Source of the DNA: CAYONP01 sp964405335
GTDB lineage: Bacteria; Armatimonadota; UBA10988
Assembly: GCA_964405335.1 (NCBI GenBank)
Contig: CAYONP010000017.1
Coordinates: 1-64,000, forward strand
DNA: 64,000 bases
Direction: 5' to 3'
The notes under the pieces are model-generated. The model had not been told where the DNA came from. It searched no databases and worked only from the letters and a program-made list of their open reading frames with translations. Below are positions 7,905-16,648 of this stretch, one piece after another; the first letter of the stretch is position 1, and each line of letters begins with the position of its first letter. A program made the position numbers and the translations under genes.

Positions 7905-9962
7905 TTACTCGACCAGCGGCGCCAGCGGCCGCTCCAGGTCGCGGGCGAGCGTTGCGTCGGCGCCGGGGGCGGCCGTGATGCGGCGGTAGACCACCGTCAG
8001 GCTCGGCTCGGCCGGCAGCTCGCGGTCGAGGCTGTGCCATTCGGTCTGGGTCATCGCCGTCGGCAGGCTGAGGCCGTTGGGCTGGCGCTGATAGTCCTCC
8101 ATCTCGAGTTCGATGCGGTCCCGCGGCCGGATGCGGCCGATCGCCGTCGGCGAGTCGAGCGCCTCGGTCGGCAGCCAGAACTCCCAGCCGTAGCGCGACG
8201 GCCGGTCGTCCCAGAGCAGCCGTAGCCGATGATGCGGCCGTCCACCGCGCTCCTCGTCGGTCAGCTCGAACCGCTGCACGCCGGCGAAGAGGCCGCCCCA
8301 CGACTCGCGCTCCCAGCCGATCAGCAGCGGCGGCGGGGCGAGGATGGGCGGGTTCCAGATCCACTGCAGCAGGCCGGGCGCGTTCTCGGGATAGGCGTTG
8401 AACTCGCGCGCGTCATGCCAGTGCCGCCACTGCTCCAGGCCGGCCAGCGGCGGCGCGAGCGAGGTCGCCTCGGCCCGCACCGCGCCGGGAGGGAACAGCC
8501 ACTCGAAGTGCAGCGACCACTCGCCGACAATCTCGGGCGGGAACCGTTGCCGCCGCTTCAACTCAGCGAGGTGATCTTCGGCGAACGTATAGTCGGCCAG
8601 GTAGCCCAGGCGCAGGTTCTCGGCCAGCTTGTCGCGGCCAATCAACGCCGCCTTGATCTTGGCCAGCAGCGCCTGATCGACCGCCGGCGCGGGGGGCTCG
8701 ACCGGCCGCCGCGGCGGCGGGTTCTCGGGCGAGACCGCGTCGAGCCAGTCGGCGAACGCCTCGCCCGACCAGTCGGCGTCGGGCAGCACCTCGACGTCCA
8801 GGCCGAAGTAGGCGGCGACCGGTTCGAGCGGCACGACGGGATAGCCGTCGAGCAGCCGGGCGGGGGCGGGGAGGGTGATCACCGTGCCGTCGGCGGCGAT
8901 CGCCTCGGGTTCGTCGAGGATGAAGTTGAGGTGCTGGTTGCCGCGGGAGATGCTGAGGGGTTTGGGAGTCTCGAGCCAGGTGGCGAAGTGGTCGTCGGGT
9001 AACCTCGGCTGCAGCCGCCAGGAAAGCTGGTCGAGCGGCCGGGCGCCCGGCTCAGGCGGCCGGCCCCAGTAAGCCCAGTCGCCGAACGACACGGTCAGGC
9101 CAATGGCTTCGAGGTAGGGGGAGGCGACGAGGACCACGTCGCCCATGCTGACCGGCTTGGGCACGGGATGGGAGCGTGCCTCGCGCTGGCCAGGCGCGCG
9201 CTCGTAGGGCCAGCGTTCGGTCCAAGGCGGCACGGTCAGCGGCTGGCCGTCGACGGCGAGCCGCCGCGGGACGGTCAGGTAGTCGGTTGGCGGGCCCATG
9301 TCGAAGGTGAACGGATAACCATGCCAGTTCGCGATCATCGCGCGGACGGCCTGTTCGGCGAGCCAAACTTCGGCGGGTGACGTGGATCCCTCGCGGGGAT
9401 GGTCGCGGTCGACCCGGCAGGCGACGCGGGCCGAGCAGGAGAAGCCGTCTAGGCCCTTGGCCGAGACTTCGTACTCATGCTCGGGAAGGAAGCGCGACCG
9501 GACGAGGGCGAGGCCGATGGGGTCGCCGGTGGCGGCACCGACGGCGACGTCGACACGGCCGATGGGCAGTAGCTGGGCCACAGCCCAGCGCGGCAGGCCG
9601 CTGGCTGGAGCGACGGTATGCCCGACCCCGACGCGCAGCACCGCCGTGCGCCGGAAAGGCCGAGGGCCAGCGGTGGCGGGCGACACCGACAGGTAGCGCG
9701 AAGCTCGTCCGGCCCCCTCGGGCTGATTCGTCCGGCCGCGCAGCTCCTGGCACAGGGCCTGTAACTCGCGCCCGAACTGCTCAGCCGTTGCCGCCCGCAC
9801 GAGGGGCGTCGGGTCAGCTGGCCAATGCACCGCTCGCCCCTCCTCGAGTGCCGTGGACTGCGGACCACGCACCGCTGCCAGGGCAAGGCCGACCGCGACG
9901 CCGGCCAGTGCGAACGAGGTGAGGAGCCATCGAGACCGCAAGCGCGGCCGATCTGATTGCAT
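7905..9962 (-). CDS. membrane-anchored protein of unknown function with copper-amine-oxidase-N-like repeats
   Basis: A 685-residue protein. Residues about 7-30 form a single N-terminal hydrophobic segment after an Arg-rich start (signal anchor). Two stretches resemble the stalk domain found at the N-terminus of copper amine oxidases in cell-surface proteins: around AVDGQPLTVPP...DVVLVASPYLEAIGLTV, and around AADGTVITLPAPARLLDGYPVVPLEPVAAYFGLDV. The remainder, including the Trp-rich C-terminal third, is unrecognised. The ATG at 9962 has GGAG nearby, whereas the frame upstream would overlap the next gene. Probably periplasmic or cell-surface. Confidence 0.65.
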   Translation of the reverse strand: MQSDRPRLRSRWLLTSFALAGVAVGLALAAVRGPQSTALEEGRAVHWPADPTPLVRAATAEQFGRELQALCQELRGRTNQPEGAGRASRYLSVSPATAGPRPFRRTAVLRVGVGHTVAPASGLPRWAVAQLLPIGRVDVAVGAATGDPIGLALVRSRFLPEHEYEVSAKGLDGFSCSARVACRVDRDHPREGSTSPAEVWLAEQAVRAMIANWHGYPFTFDMGPPTDYLTVPRRLAVDGQPLTVPPWTERWPYERAPGQREARSHPVPKPVSMGDVVLVASPYLEAIGLTVSFGDWAYWGRPPEPGARPLDQLSWRLQPRLPDDHFATWLETPKPLSISRGNQHLNFILDEPEAIAADGTVITLPAPARLLDGYPVVPLEPVAAYFGLDVEVLPDADWSGEAFADWLDAVSPENPPPRRPVEPPAPAVDQALLAKIKAALIGRDKLAENLRLGYLADYTFAEDHLAELKRRQRFPPEIVGEWSLHFEWLFPPGAVRAEATSLAPPLAGLEQWRHWHDAREFNAYPENAPGLLQWIWNPPILAPPPLLIGWERESWGGLFAGVQRFELTDEERGGRPHHRLRLLWDDRPSRYGWEFWLPTEALDSPTAIGRIRPRDRIELEMEDYQRQPNGLSLPTAMTQTEWHSLDRELPAEPSLTVVYRRITAAPGADATLARDLERPLAPLVE

Positions 9963-10036
9963 TGGAGTCTCCGCTCCTTCGCCAGACGCTCCGTGCCCGG
10001 CTATGCCTGCGCCCCTGGCGCACGCACCTACTCCTC

Positions 10037-11215
10037 CTAGGGCGCATGCCATCCGACATCGACCGTGGGAGTGCCAGAGCTCGGCTCCGGACTGGGCTCG
10101 ACCCACACCGCCTCAAACCACGCTGAGGAACTCCACGCAATGGCTATGTCGACAAGACAGGTCGAGGGCACAGCGTACGCCCCATCCTCAACCTGGAAAC
10201 AGACGCAACCATCGTAGATCCCGCCATCGAAGCTCATCGCCTGATGGAATGCAAACGTGCTGCTTACGTACCAGTCGTTCGTGTGTCCAGACCTGCGATG
10301 CCCGTTGTACGCGAAAGAACCAGGCGGCTGAGGCGCCATGAACACTCCTGCCTCGATGCCCACGGTGGCAGCCATGACCATCAAGTGGCAGGCGATGGTG
10401 GCGCACATCCCGGTTGTCTGGCCTTCGCCATAGTCATCGAGCCAGTCGCGGAGCCAAAACACCTCGGCGAGGAACTCTCCCTGCTCATTCTTGTAGACAC
10501 CAAAGTACTCGGTCGAACTCGGATCATAGTTCCAGATCGCCTGTTCGTCAAGGATGGTCACTCCATCATCCTCATCGACGCCCCACGAACACTCGACGAG
10601 CTTCTTCAGCGCAGCTTCCGCTTCGGACTCGAACTTCATCCACCAAGTAGAGTGAGCCAGCGCGGACATCCACACGACCGCCTGTGGGGCTACCGGAGCA
10701 TCCAGCACAGTATAGATGTGAAACCACACCTGCCTCGTTGTGCGGAACATCCACGGCGCTGACTCCGTAGACTTGGCGTAGATGTAGAAGTTGCCGTGCA
10801 GCTCACCGTAGGCGATGCATGCTGGGAGCTCAGGCAGGGAGAGCGTATCCGCTGCCGGGAGTGGAGATTGCGATGTGCCGTACACAACTCCAAACTCCTG
10901 GTACGTCAGTGCGGGATGGTGCGGGAACACATCCATCGTGAGGGCCAGCACCACGCCCACGTATGGATACGACTCGACCTCCGAGAAGTCCCAGTCGATT
11001 GTCGGTGCGGTGTCCATCGTGAAACAGGCGAACTCATGCTGGTTGCCGTAGTAACAGACCGGCGGACAGGGAATCGGATCCTCCTCCTCGTCCTCCCCCG
11101 GCCGCATCTCGTGGCAGTCGCCGGTCAGCGTCACGTCCCAGTCGTTCTCACCGGCCCAGGCCGCGCCGGCCAGCCAGGCCAGCCCCACAACCCAACGCAC
11201 CCACCGCGCGTCCAT
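10037..11215 (-). CDS. secreted protein of unknown function, possibly transglutaminase-like
   Basis: A 392-residue protein with a clear signal peptide ending near AGAAWAG. The mature part is rich in Trp, Cys and acidic residues. A segment GMCATIACHLMVMAATVGIEAG followed about 45 residues later by FHQAMSFDGGIYDGC has the Cys...His...Asp order of transglutaminase-like cysteine enzymes; this is a weak, visual match. Base composition is noticeably less GC-rich than the flanking genes, suggesting different ancestry. ATG at 11215 has GGAGG 5 bp upstream. Confidence 0.6.
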   Translation of the reverse strand: MDARWVRWVVGLAWLAGAAWAGENDWDVTLTGDCHEMRPGEDEEEDPIPCPPVCYYGNQHEFACFTMDTAPTIDWDFSEVESYPYVGVVLALTMDVFPHHPALTYQEFGVVYGTSQSPLPAADTLSLPELPACIAYGELHGNFYIYAKSTESAPWMFRTTRQVWFHIYTVLDAPVAPQAVVWMSALAHSTWWMKFESEAEAALKKLVECSWGVDEDDGVTILDEQAIWNYDPSSTEYFGVYKNEQGEFLAEVFWLRDWLDDYGEGQTTGMCATIACHLMVMAATVGIEAGVFMAPQPPGSFAYNGHRRSGHTNDWYVSSTFAFHQAMSFDGGIYDGCVCFQVEDGAYAVPSTCLVDIAIAWSSSAWFEAVWVEPSPEPSSGTPTVDVGWHAP

Positions 11216-11348
11216 CCCATCCTCCGGGTGGCGGAGGCCGCCAAACCGAGTCTATCATCTCGACAGATGGAGTGCCACTGCGCGGGCGTTGACTTTGTGA
11301 CGCGGTTGTTGCGAGCGGCGTAGCCGCGGCGTGGCCCGCCGGGCTGTA

Positions 11349-11377
11349 TTGACCTCGGCCCGCTCCGGCCGTACCCT
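11349..11377 (+). promoter_or_regulatory. candidate sigma-70-type promoter for the sigma-54-like gene
   Basis: TTGACC at 11349-11354 and TACCCT at 11372-11377 are separated by 17 bp, 40 bp before the GTG start at 11417. Sequence match only. Confidence 0.4.
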
Positions 11378-11416
11378 TGGGGCCCATGCCGGGCCGCGTC
11401 CGGCGCGGAGTGTGCC

Positions 11417-12721
11417 GTGCAGCGTCCGTCGGTCAGGGTCAACGTCACCGTCAAGCCCGAGCTGACGGTGCGTCGTCCACCGCGGGCGTTGATCGAGCTG
11501 CTCGACCAGCCCGAGGATGAGTTCCGCGAGTATGTCGCCGCGGTCGAGCACAGCCGCGAGTTCCAGGACCTGATCGACGCCGGAGCGGTGCGTCGCGTGC
11601 GGGCCCGCGGGCGGCTGCCGCGCGAAAAGTACGAAGAGTACATGGACGTGCAGTTGATGCAGTTCCTGCGTCAACACCAGATCACCCGCCACAGCGACTG
11701 GGAGCGCGTCTTCGCCGACCCCGCCTCGCTCGAGAAGTTGCCCGTCCTGGCCGCCAGGTTCGACGTCGACGCCGAGCAGCTCGGCAAGATGATCGGCTAT
11801 TACCAGCAGGTGACCTTCGAGGAGGAGGCCGCCGCGCGCTACGGTCACGCCGACCTCGACGCGCCCGAGCCTGATTACGTCGAGCTGATCCCGTCGCGCG
11901 CCGACCTCGACCTGACCGACCAGATCGTGCTCATGCGCGACTTTGTCGAGGTCTATGGGATCGACCAGGAGGAGTTCAGCCGCGAGTTCATGAGCGGCGA
12001 CCGATCGGCCGAGGCACTGGCCGCCGCCTACAGCGCGCCGATCGATGAGGTGCGCGAGATCCTCGACGCGCTGGGCCGGGTGCAGATTGCCGAGACGTTT
12101 GTCGCCGGCGCCGAGCGGCGCGACCGGCCGGCGCGCGCGGCTGGCCAGCCGGTCGAGCACATCGAGCCGGTGGCGCGCGTGCTGCTGACGGACCAGGCGC
12201 GGGCGGTCTCGATTCAGTTCACCGATGACGGCATGTATGCGCAGCGGTACCGGACCAGCCCGGCGGCGCTGCAGAAGATCGAGACGCTGCGCGGCGACCA
12301 GGGCCACCTCGAGCGGCTGCTGCTCGAGCTGCAGTGGATCAACCAGCGGAAGAACCTGCTCTGCCGCCTGGTGCTGGCCGCCTGCAACCACCAGTACCCC
12401 TACTTCTTGACCGGCGATGTGCACGCGCTGAAGCCGCTGTCGCAGGCCGAGATTGCCCGGCAGCTCGGCGAGGACGAGGCGACCATCTGCCGGCTGTTGC
12501 GCGACAAGTACCTCGACACGCCGACCGGGCCGATGGAGCTGAAATACCTGTTCCAGAAAAAGACCGACGTGGTGCGGCGGATTGTCGAGCGTCACCCGGA
12601 GTTGACCGACAACGAGATCCGCGAGATCCTCGAACGCGACTTCGAGACCAACATCTCGCGCCGCACGGTCGCCTATCACCGGCTCAAAGCCCAACGCGCG
12701 CAGAATGCCAAGCCGCACTGA
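11417..12721 (+). CDS. divergent sigma-54-like protein
   Basis: A 434-residue protein. The C-terminal half follows the sigma-54 (RpoN) DNA-binding plan: a segment like WINQRKNLLCRLVLAA, then LSQAEIARQLGEDEATICR (helix-turn-helix), KYLDTPTGPMELKYLF, and an RpoN-box-like RRTVAYHR at residues 415-422, where canonical RpoN has RRTVAKYR. The N-terminus (LTVRRPPRALIELLDQ) lines up with region I but lacks its Gln richness. GTG start with GGAG 6 bp upstream. A canonical rpoN lies at 23208, so this is a second, diverged member. It may recognise different -12/-24 elements or have lost activator dependence; both are inference. Confidence 0.75.
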   Translation: MQRPSVRVNVTVKPELTVRRPPRALIELLDQPEDEFREYVAAVEHSREFQDLIDAGAVRRVRARGRLPREKYEEYMDVQLMQFLRQHQITRHSDWERVFADPASLEKLPVLAARFDVDAEQLGKMIGYYQQVTFEEEAAARYGHADLDAPEPDYVELIPSRADLDLTDQIVLMRDFVEVYGIDQEEFSREFMSGDRSAEALAAAYSAPIDEVREILDALGRVQIAETFVAGAERRDRPARAAGQPVEHIEPVARVLLTDQARAVSIQFTDDGMYAQRYRTSPAALQKIETLRGDQGHLERLLLELQWINQRKNLLCRLVLAACNHQYPYFLTGDVHALKPLSQAEIARQLGEDEATICRLLRDKYLDTPTGPMELKYLFQKKTDVVRRIVERHPELTDNEIREILERDFETNISRRTVAYHRLKAQRAQNAKPH

Positions 12722-13682
12722 GCCAACCGAGCCGACCATCGCGGGCGGCGCGCTCGAAGCCTGGCTGACCCTCTGCCTGCCCTGGCTCGTGGCGCTGGTG
12801 CTGGCCGCCGTGCCGGCGCTGGTGCTGCAACCGCGGCCGGCGCTCAGCGGCCCGCGGCAGTTCATCGTCGGCGCCTTTGACGAGCCCGATGGGCCCAGCC
12901 GGCTGATGCTCTTCGACCTGGCCGCCTCGACCGACGAGCTGCTCGCCCGGCCGGGCGGAGCGAGCCTCGAGCGCGAGCGGGTGCGGTTCGAGCCCGAGAC
13001 CATCCAAGGCCTGCTCGGCGGTGGGATCGACGGCGGCGCGACAACCCACCAGGTCGAGGTCTACCTGCCGCGGATGCAGGGCGAGCCGCTGCTGCTGGTC
13101 ACCGTCCGCCCCTCGCGGCTCTGGCCGCCGGCGCCGTGGGACATCTATCTTTACCAGGTGACCGACGGCGCGCCCGTCCTGCTGATTGCGCGGCGCGACG
13201 AGCCGGCGCCGTGGATCCTCCGGCGTGACTGGGAAGACCGGCCGTTGTTCGAATCGACCGCCATGCGGCGCCGCGGCGAGCGCGTGGCCTGGCGCGACGG
13301 CGGCTACCGGCTCGAGCCGATCGGGGCCTGGCACGAGGTCTTCGCCGTGCGCGTTGGCGGGCTGCTGCAGAGCCTGCGCTGGTGGATGCTCGTGCTCGCC
13401 GCCGGGCCGGTCCTGGCGCTGCTGGTGCCGGTCCGCGGCGTGGCCGGCATGGCCGCCGACCTGTGGCCCTACGCGCTGTCGCCGGCGCGCGAGGTGGGCC
13501 TGTGCCTGGCCCTGCTGGCCGGCCTGGCGCTGGCCGCGGCCGGCCTGGCACTGCTCGCGGCGATGCGGGCCTTTCCGGCCTGGGACCACGCCTCGGCCTT
13601 GCTGCTCCCGGTGCTGGTGGCACTGCCGATCGGCGTGCCGCTGGCGATCCTCGGCCGGCAGGTGACTCAGCGCTGGTCGTAG
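12705..13682 (+). CDS. membrane protein of unknown function
   Basis: A 325-residue protein with one N-terminal membrane segment (about residues 20-42), a soluble domain of about 180 residues rich in beta-prone stretches, and three or four C-terminal membrane segments from residue 225 on. It overlaps the sigma-54-like gene by 17 bp, so the two are probably co-expressed and this protein might signal to it; that link is only positional. Its 3' end overlaps the convergent era gene by 16 bp. No family recognised. Confidence 0.7.
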   Translation: MPSRTEPTEPTIAGGALEAWLTLCLPWLVALVLAAVPALVLQPRPALSGPRQFIVGAFDEPDGPSRLMLFDLAASTDELLARPGGASLERERVRFEPETIQGLLGGGIDGGATTHQVEVYLPRMQGEPLLLVTVRPSRLWPPAPWDIYLYQVTDGAPVLLIARRDEPAPWILRRDWEDRPLFESTAMRRRGERVAWRDGGYRLEPIGAWHEVFAVRVGGLLQSLRWWMLVLAAGPVLALLVPVRGVAGMAADLWPYALSPAREVGLCLALLAGLALAAAGLALLAAMRAFPAWDHASALLLPVLVALPIGVPLAILGRQVTQRWS

Positions 13683-14560
13683 AAGCCGAGCCGCCGCAGG
13701 GCCTGTTCGTCCTTGCGCCAGTTCTTCATCACCTTGACATGCAGGTCGAGGTAGACGCGGCCTTGCAGCCAGCCCTCGAGCTGCTCGCGCGCCAGACTGC
13801 CGATCTTGCGCAGCATCTGGCCCGCGCGGCCGATCACGATGCCCTTCTGCGATTCGCGCTCGACATACAGGTTGGCCGCGATGTAGGTCAGCCCGTTGTC
13901 GCGCTGCTGCCACTCCTGCACCTTGACCGCCACGGCGTGGGGCACTTCCTGGCCGGTACAGCGGAGCACCGCCTCGCGGATCAGCTCGCCGCCAATCTCG
14001 CGCTCGTAGGCGTCGGCAATCTGGTCGGGCGGGTAGAACGGCGGGCTGATCGGCAGGCGCGAGACGACATCCTCGAGCAGGTCGGCCAGCCCGTCGCCGC
14101 GCGTGGCCGAGATGAGGTGGACCGCCGCCGGCTGCAGCTCGCCCGCGTAAGCCTCGGGCCGGGGCACAGCGCGCGGCGCGTCGATCTTGTTGACCACCAG
14201 CAGCTTCGGCGCCGGGCAACCGATGGCGCGCTGCACGACCAGCGCATCCTCATCGCCCGGCGGGCGGGTGCAGTCGACCACGCAGAGCACCACCTCGGCG
14301 TCGTCGAGGGCCAGGTCGGCGGCCTCGTTCATCTTCCGGCCGAGCGAGTGGACCGCCTGGTGGATCCCCGGCGTGTCGACGAAAACGACCTGGGCGTCGT
14401 CGCGGCTGAAGATGCCGAGCAGCCGCCGGCGGGTGGTCTGCGGCACCGGCGAGGTCGGCGCCAGCTTCTCGCCGACCAGCGCGTTGACCAGCGTCGACTT
14501 GCCGACGTTCGGCCGGCCGATGACCGCGGCATAGCCGGCGCGATGCGTCGCCTCAGACAT
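13667..14560 (-). CDS. era: GTPase Era
   Basis: Ribosome assembly GTPase that binds 16S rRNA near its 3' end. The 297-residue protein has the P-loop GRPNVGKST (15-23), DTPG (62-65), NKID (124-127) and an SAT-type G5. A C-terminal KH domain contains ESQKGIVIGRAGQMLRKIG. Length is normal. The start overlaps the stop of the upstream CpXC gene by 8 bp, indicating an operon. Confidence 0.96.
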   Translation of the reverse strand: MSEATHRAGYAAVIGRPNVGKSTLVNALVGEKLAPTSPVPQTTRRRLLGIFSRDDAQVVFVDTPGIHQAVHSLGRKMNEAADLALDDAEVVLCVVDCTRPPGDEDALVVQRAIGCPAPKLLVVNKIDAPRAVPRPEAYAGELQPAAVHLISATRGDGLADLLEDVVSRLPISPPFYPPDQIADAYEREIGGELIREAVLRCTGQEVPHAVAVKVQEWQQRDNGLTYIAANLYVERESQKGIVIGRAGQMLRKIGSLAREQLEGWLQGRVYLDLHVKVMKNWRKDEQALRRLGFYDQR

Positions 14561-15731
14561 CGTCGGCCTCCACCTCGTCGAGCGCGACGACGAGCACTCC
14601 GACCAGCACGCCGATGTGGCTGGCCCGCGCCTCCTCGCCGGCGGCCTCGGCCTCGCGCGCCAGCCGTTGCAGCGACCGCAGCGCCGGCTCGCCGACCAGC
14701 TCGGGGTAGCGTTCGAGCACCTCGCCCGCTTCGTCGAGCGTCGCCGCGGCCAGCAGCGCCTCGACCGCCGCCAGGCTCAGTTCGGACGGGTCGGTTCGCG
14801 CCGATGGTGAGTAGACCGCCGCGGCCAGATCGTCCGGCGTGGCCGGCAGCATCATGCCCTCGACGATCTCGCCGAACAGGCGGGCATGCTCGTGCATGCC
14901 TTCACGCTGCTCGAGCCGCTCGAGCTCGAGCGCCGCGCGAAGCCCGTCGTCGCGCGCGGTGGGTGGTTCGAGATACTCGCTGGCTGCCTCGATGTCGGCC
15001 GCGGCGAGCAGCTCCTCGACCACCACGGGCAGGTCGTCGGGTAGCGACTCGTCGGGCTCGACCTCCTCGGGCACCTGCATGTGCAACAGGGCCAGCACGT
15101 CGCCGAGCAGCTCGGCGATCTGCCGTTCGACTTCGGCCTCGGCGGCGGCAGCCGCCGCTTCGAGCGCCGCGAAGGTCGCCGGCTCGAGCAGCATCGGCTG
15201 CTCGTTGAGCACCTCGACCAACTGCTCCGGCGTGGCCACCGGCGAGAGCGCCTCGAGCGTCGCGACGACTTCGCGGCGCCGACCCGCTTCGGCCCAGCGC
15301 AGCGTCTCGCGCAGGTTAGGGTGATAGGCGATCTCGGCCACGCTCACCGGCGCCGCGCCGCCGCCGACCTCGACGGCAAACTGCTCGGCCGAGGCGACCA
15401 CCACCGGCGCCAGCAGGTAGTCGCCCGGATCGTCGTTGCCGCCGGCCCGGAGCAGGCGTGTGAGCAGGCTGACGACCAGATCGTCGGCCTGCGCGAGGAA
15501 GGCCGGCGGCACGAAGGCGACGGCCAACTCGCGGGCCGGGTCGTGGTAGAGCAGCGGCACACTGGCCAGGTGCGGGCGACCGCAGGCCGGGCACGTGGTC
15601 CGGTTGAGGCGGCCCGGCAGCAGGTCGGGCTCGAGGCCCACATCGGCGACGATGCGCACCCGCTGCTCGAAGGCGTGGCCGCAGGCGGGGCAGACCAGCG
15701 CCGCGCCGTCGACCTCGAAGCCGTGATGCAT
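14553..15731 (-). CDS. CpXC-domain protein
   Basis: A 392-residue protein. The N-terminal 100 residues are a CpXC domain with two Cys pairs that probably bind zinc: CPACGHAFE at about 14-22, and TTCPACGRPHLAS at about 45-57, followed by a LLYHDP strand typical of the family. The rest is acidic and alpha-helical, rich in Ala, Glu and Leu, with no catalytic motif. Cytosolic. Role unknown. Coupled to era. Confidence 0.8.
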   Translation of the reverse strand: MHHGFEVDGAALVCPACGHAFEQRVRIVADVGLEPDLLPGRLNRTTCPACGRPHLASVPLLYHDPARELAVAFVPPAFLAQADDLVVSLLTRLLRAGGNDDPGDYLLAPVVVASAEQFAVEVGGGAAPVSVAEIAYHPNLRETLRWAEAGRRREVVATLEALSPVATPEQLVEVLNEQPMLLEPATFAALEAAAAAAEAEVERQIAELLGDVLALLHMQVPEEVEPDESLPDDLPVVVEELLAAADIEAASEYLEPPTARDDGLRAALELERLEQREGMHEHARLFGEIVEGMMLPATPDDLAAAVYSPSARTDPSELSLAAVEALLAAATLDEAGEVLERYPELVGEPALRSLQRLAREAEAAGEEARASHIGVLVGVLVVALDEVEADDV

Positions 15732-15769
15732 GGTCCTCGCCCGCCACCATTGTACCAGCCGAGTCCGGA

Positions 15770-16648
15770 TCAGAAGATGGCCAGCAGCCGGAGCAGGAAC
15801 AACTCATCGTCGAATGGCGCCGGCGCGTCGCGCCACTCCATCCGCGCCTCGGCCCGGTAGTACTCCCCCAGCCGCGCCGTGGCGCCGAGTCGGGTGGTGG
15901 TCACCGGGCCGGCCAGGTCCTCGTTGTACAGCGTCTGCGCCAGGTGCAACTCGACCGGCGCGCCGGGGAGCCGGTAGGCGCCGCGGTAGAGCCAGCCGCG
16001 GAAGTCGCCGCCGGCCGCCTGGCCGAGATAAAGCTGACCGGTCACCGTCGCCCGGCGGCCGCTCCAGCCGCCGTGCAGCGCGGCCTGGGTGTACGATTCG
16101 CCGGCCGCATCGCTGCCGAAGAAGAGCGACCCGCCGCCGCGCAGTCGGTCGCCGATCTCGATTCGCCCGGCATAGGCCAGTTGGTCGTTGTCCGACGTCG
16201 TGCCGCCGGCCGCATCGAGCGCCAGCGGGCCGAGCTCGCGGTGGAGCAGCACGCCGGTCAGCTCGCTGTCGAGATAAACGTTGCCCATGCGCCAGCCGTC
16301 ATAGGTGGTGAACAGGTCGCGCGCCCCGACGGCGTAGCGGTCGGTCGGGTCGGTCTCGCGGTCGCCGAACGGCGCGCGGAAGCGCCCGACCACGACATCG
16401 CAGATGCGCCGCGTCTGCGGCAGGCTGAGGTAGAGCTCGGCCAGGTGCGGATCGCCGCCGGCGACGCTGAGATTGACGAAGGCATCGAGCACGCCGGGCT
16501 GGCTGTAGGTCAAGTCGATGCCCGCCAGGCGACCGAAGTCGAACCGCGTCTCGCCACCGAGCTGGAGCTCGAGGTCGACCCGCCCGCCGAGAAAGACATC
16601 CTGCGCCGAGCACGGCGCGACCAGGCACCAGACCAGCCACCACCTCAC
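15770..16648 (-). CDS. probable outer-membrane beta-barrel protein
   Basis: A 292-residue protein with a short signal peptide (WWLVWCLVAPCSAQ). The mature part is alternating hydrophobic/polar strands with frequent Gly-Tyr-Asp turns, such as FLGGRVDLELQLGG and RFRAPFGDRETDPTDRYAVG, as in small porins. It ends in a hydrophobic residue (LLAIF), a common barrel C-terminus. GTG at 16648 has GGAGG 6 bp upstream and overlaps the upstream TGA (GTGA). No specific porin family recognised. Confidence 0.65.
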   Translation of the reverse strand: MRWWLVWCLVAPCSAQDVFLGGRVDLELQLGGETRFDFGRLAGIDLTYSQPGVLDAFVNLSVAGGDPHLAELYLSLPQTRRICDVVVGRFRAPFGDRETDPTDRYAVGARDLFTTYDGWRMGNVYLDSELTGVLLHRELGPLALDAAGGTTSDNDQLAYAGRIEIGDRLRGGGSLFFGSDAAGESYTQAALHGGWSGRRATVTGQLYLGQAAGGDFRGWLYRGAYRLPGAPVELHLAQTLYNEDLAGPVTTTRLGATARLGEYYRAEARMEWRDAPAPFDDELFLLRLLAIF

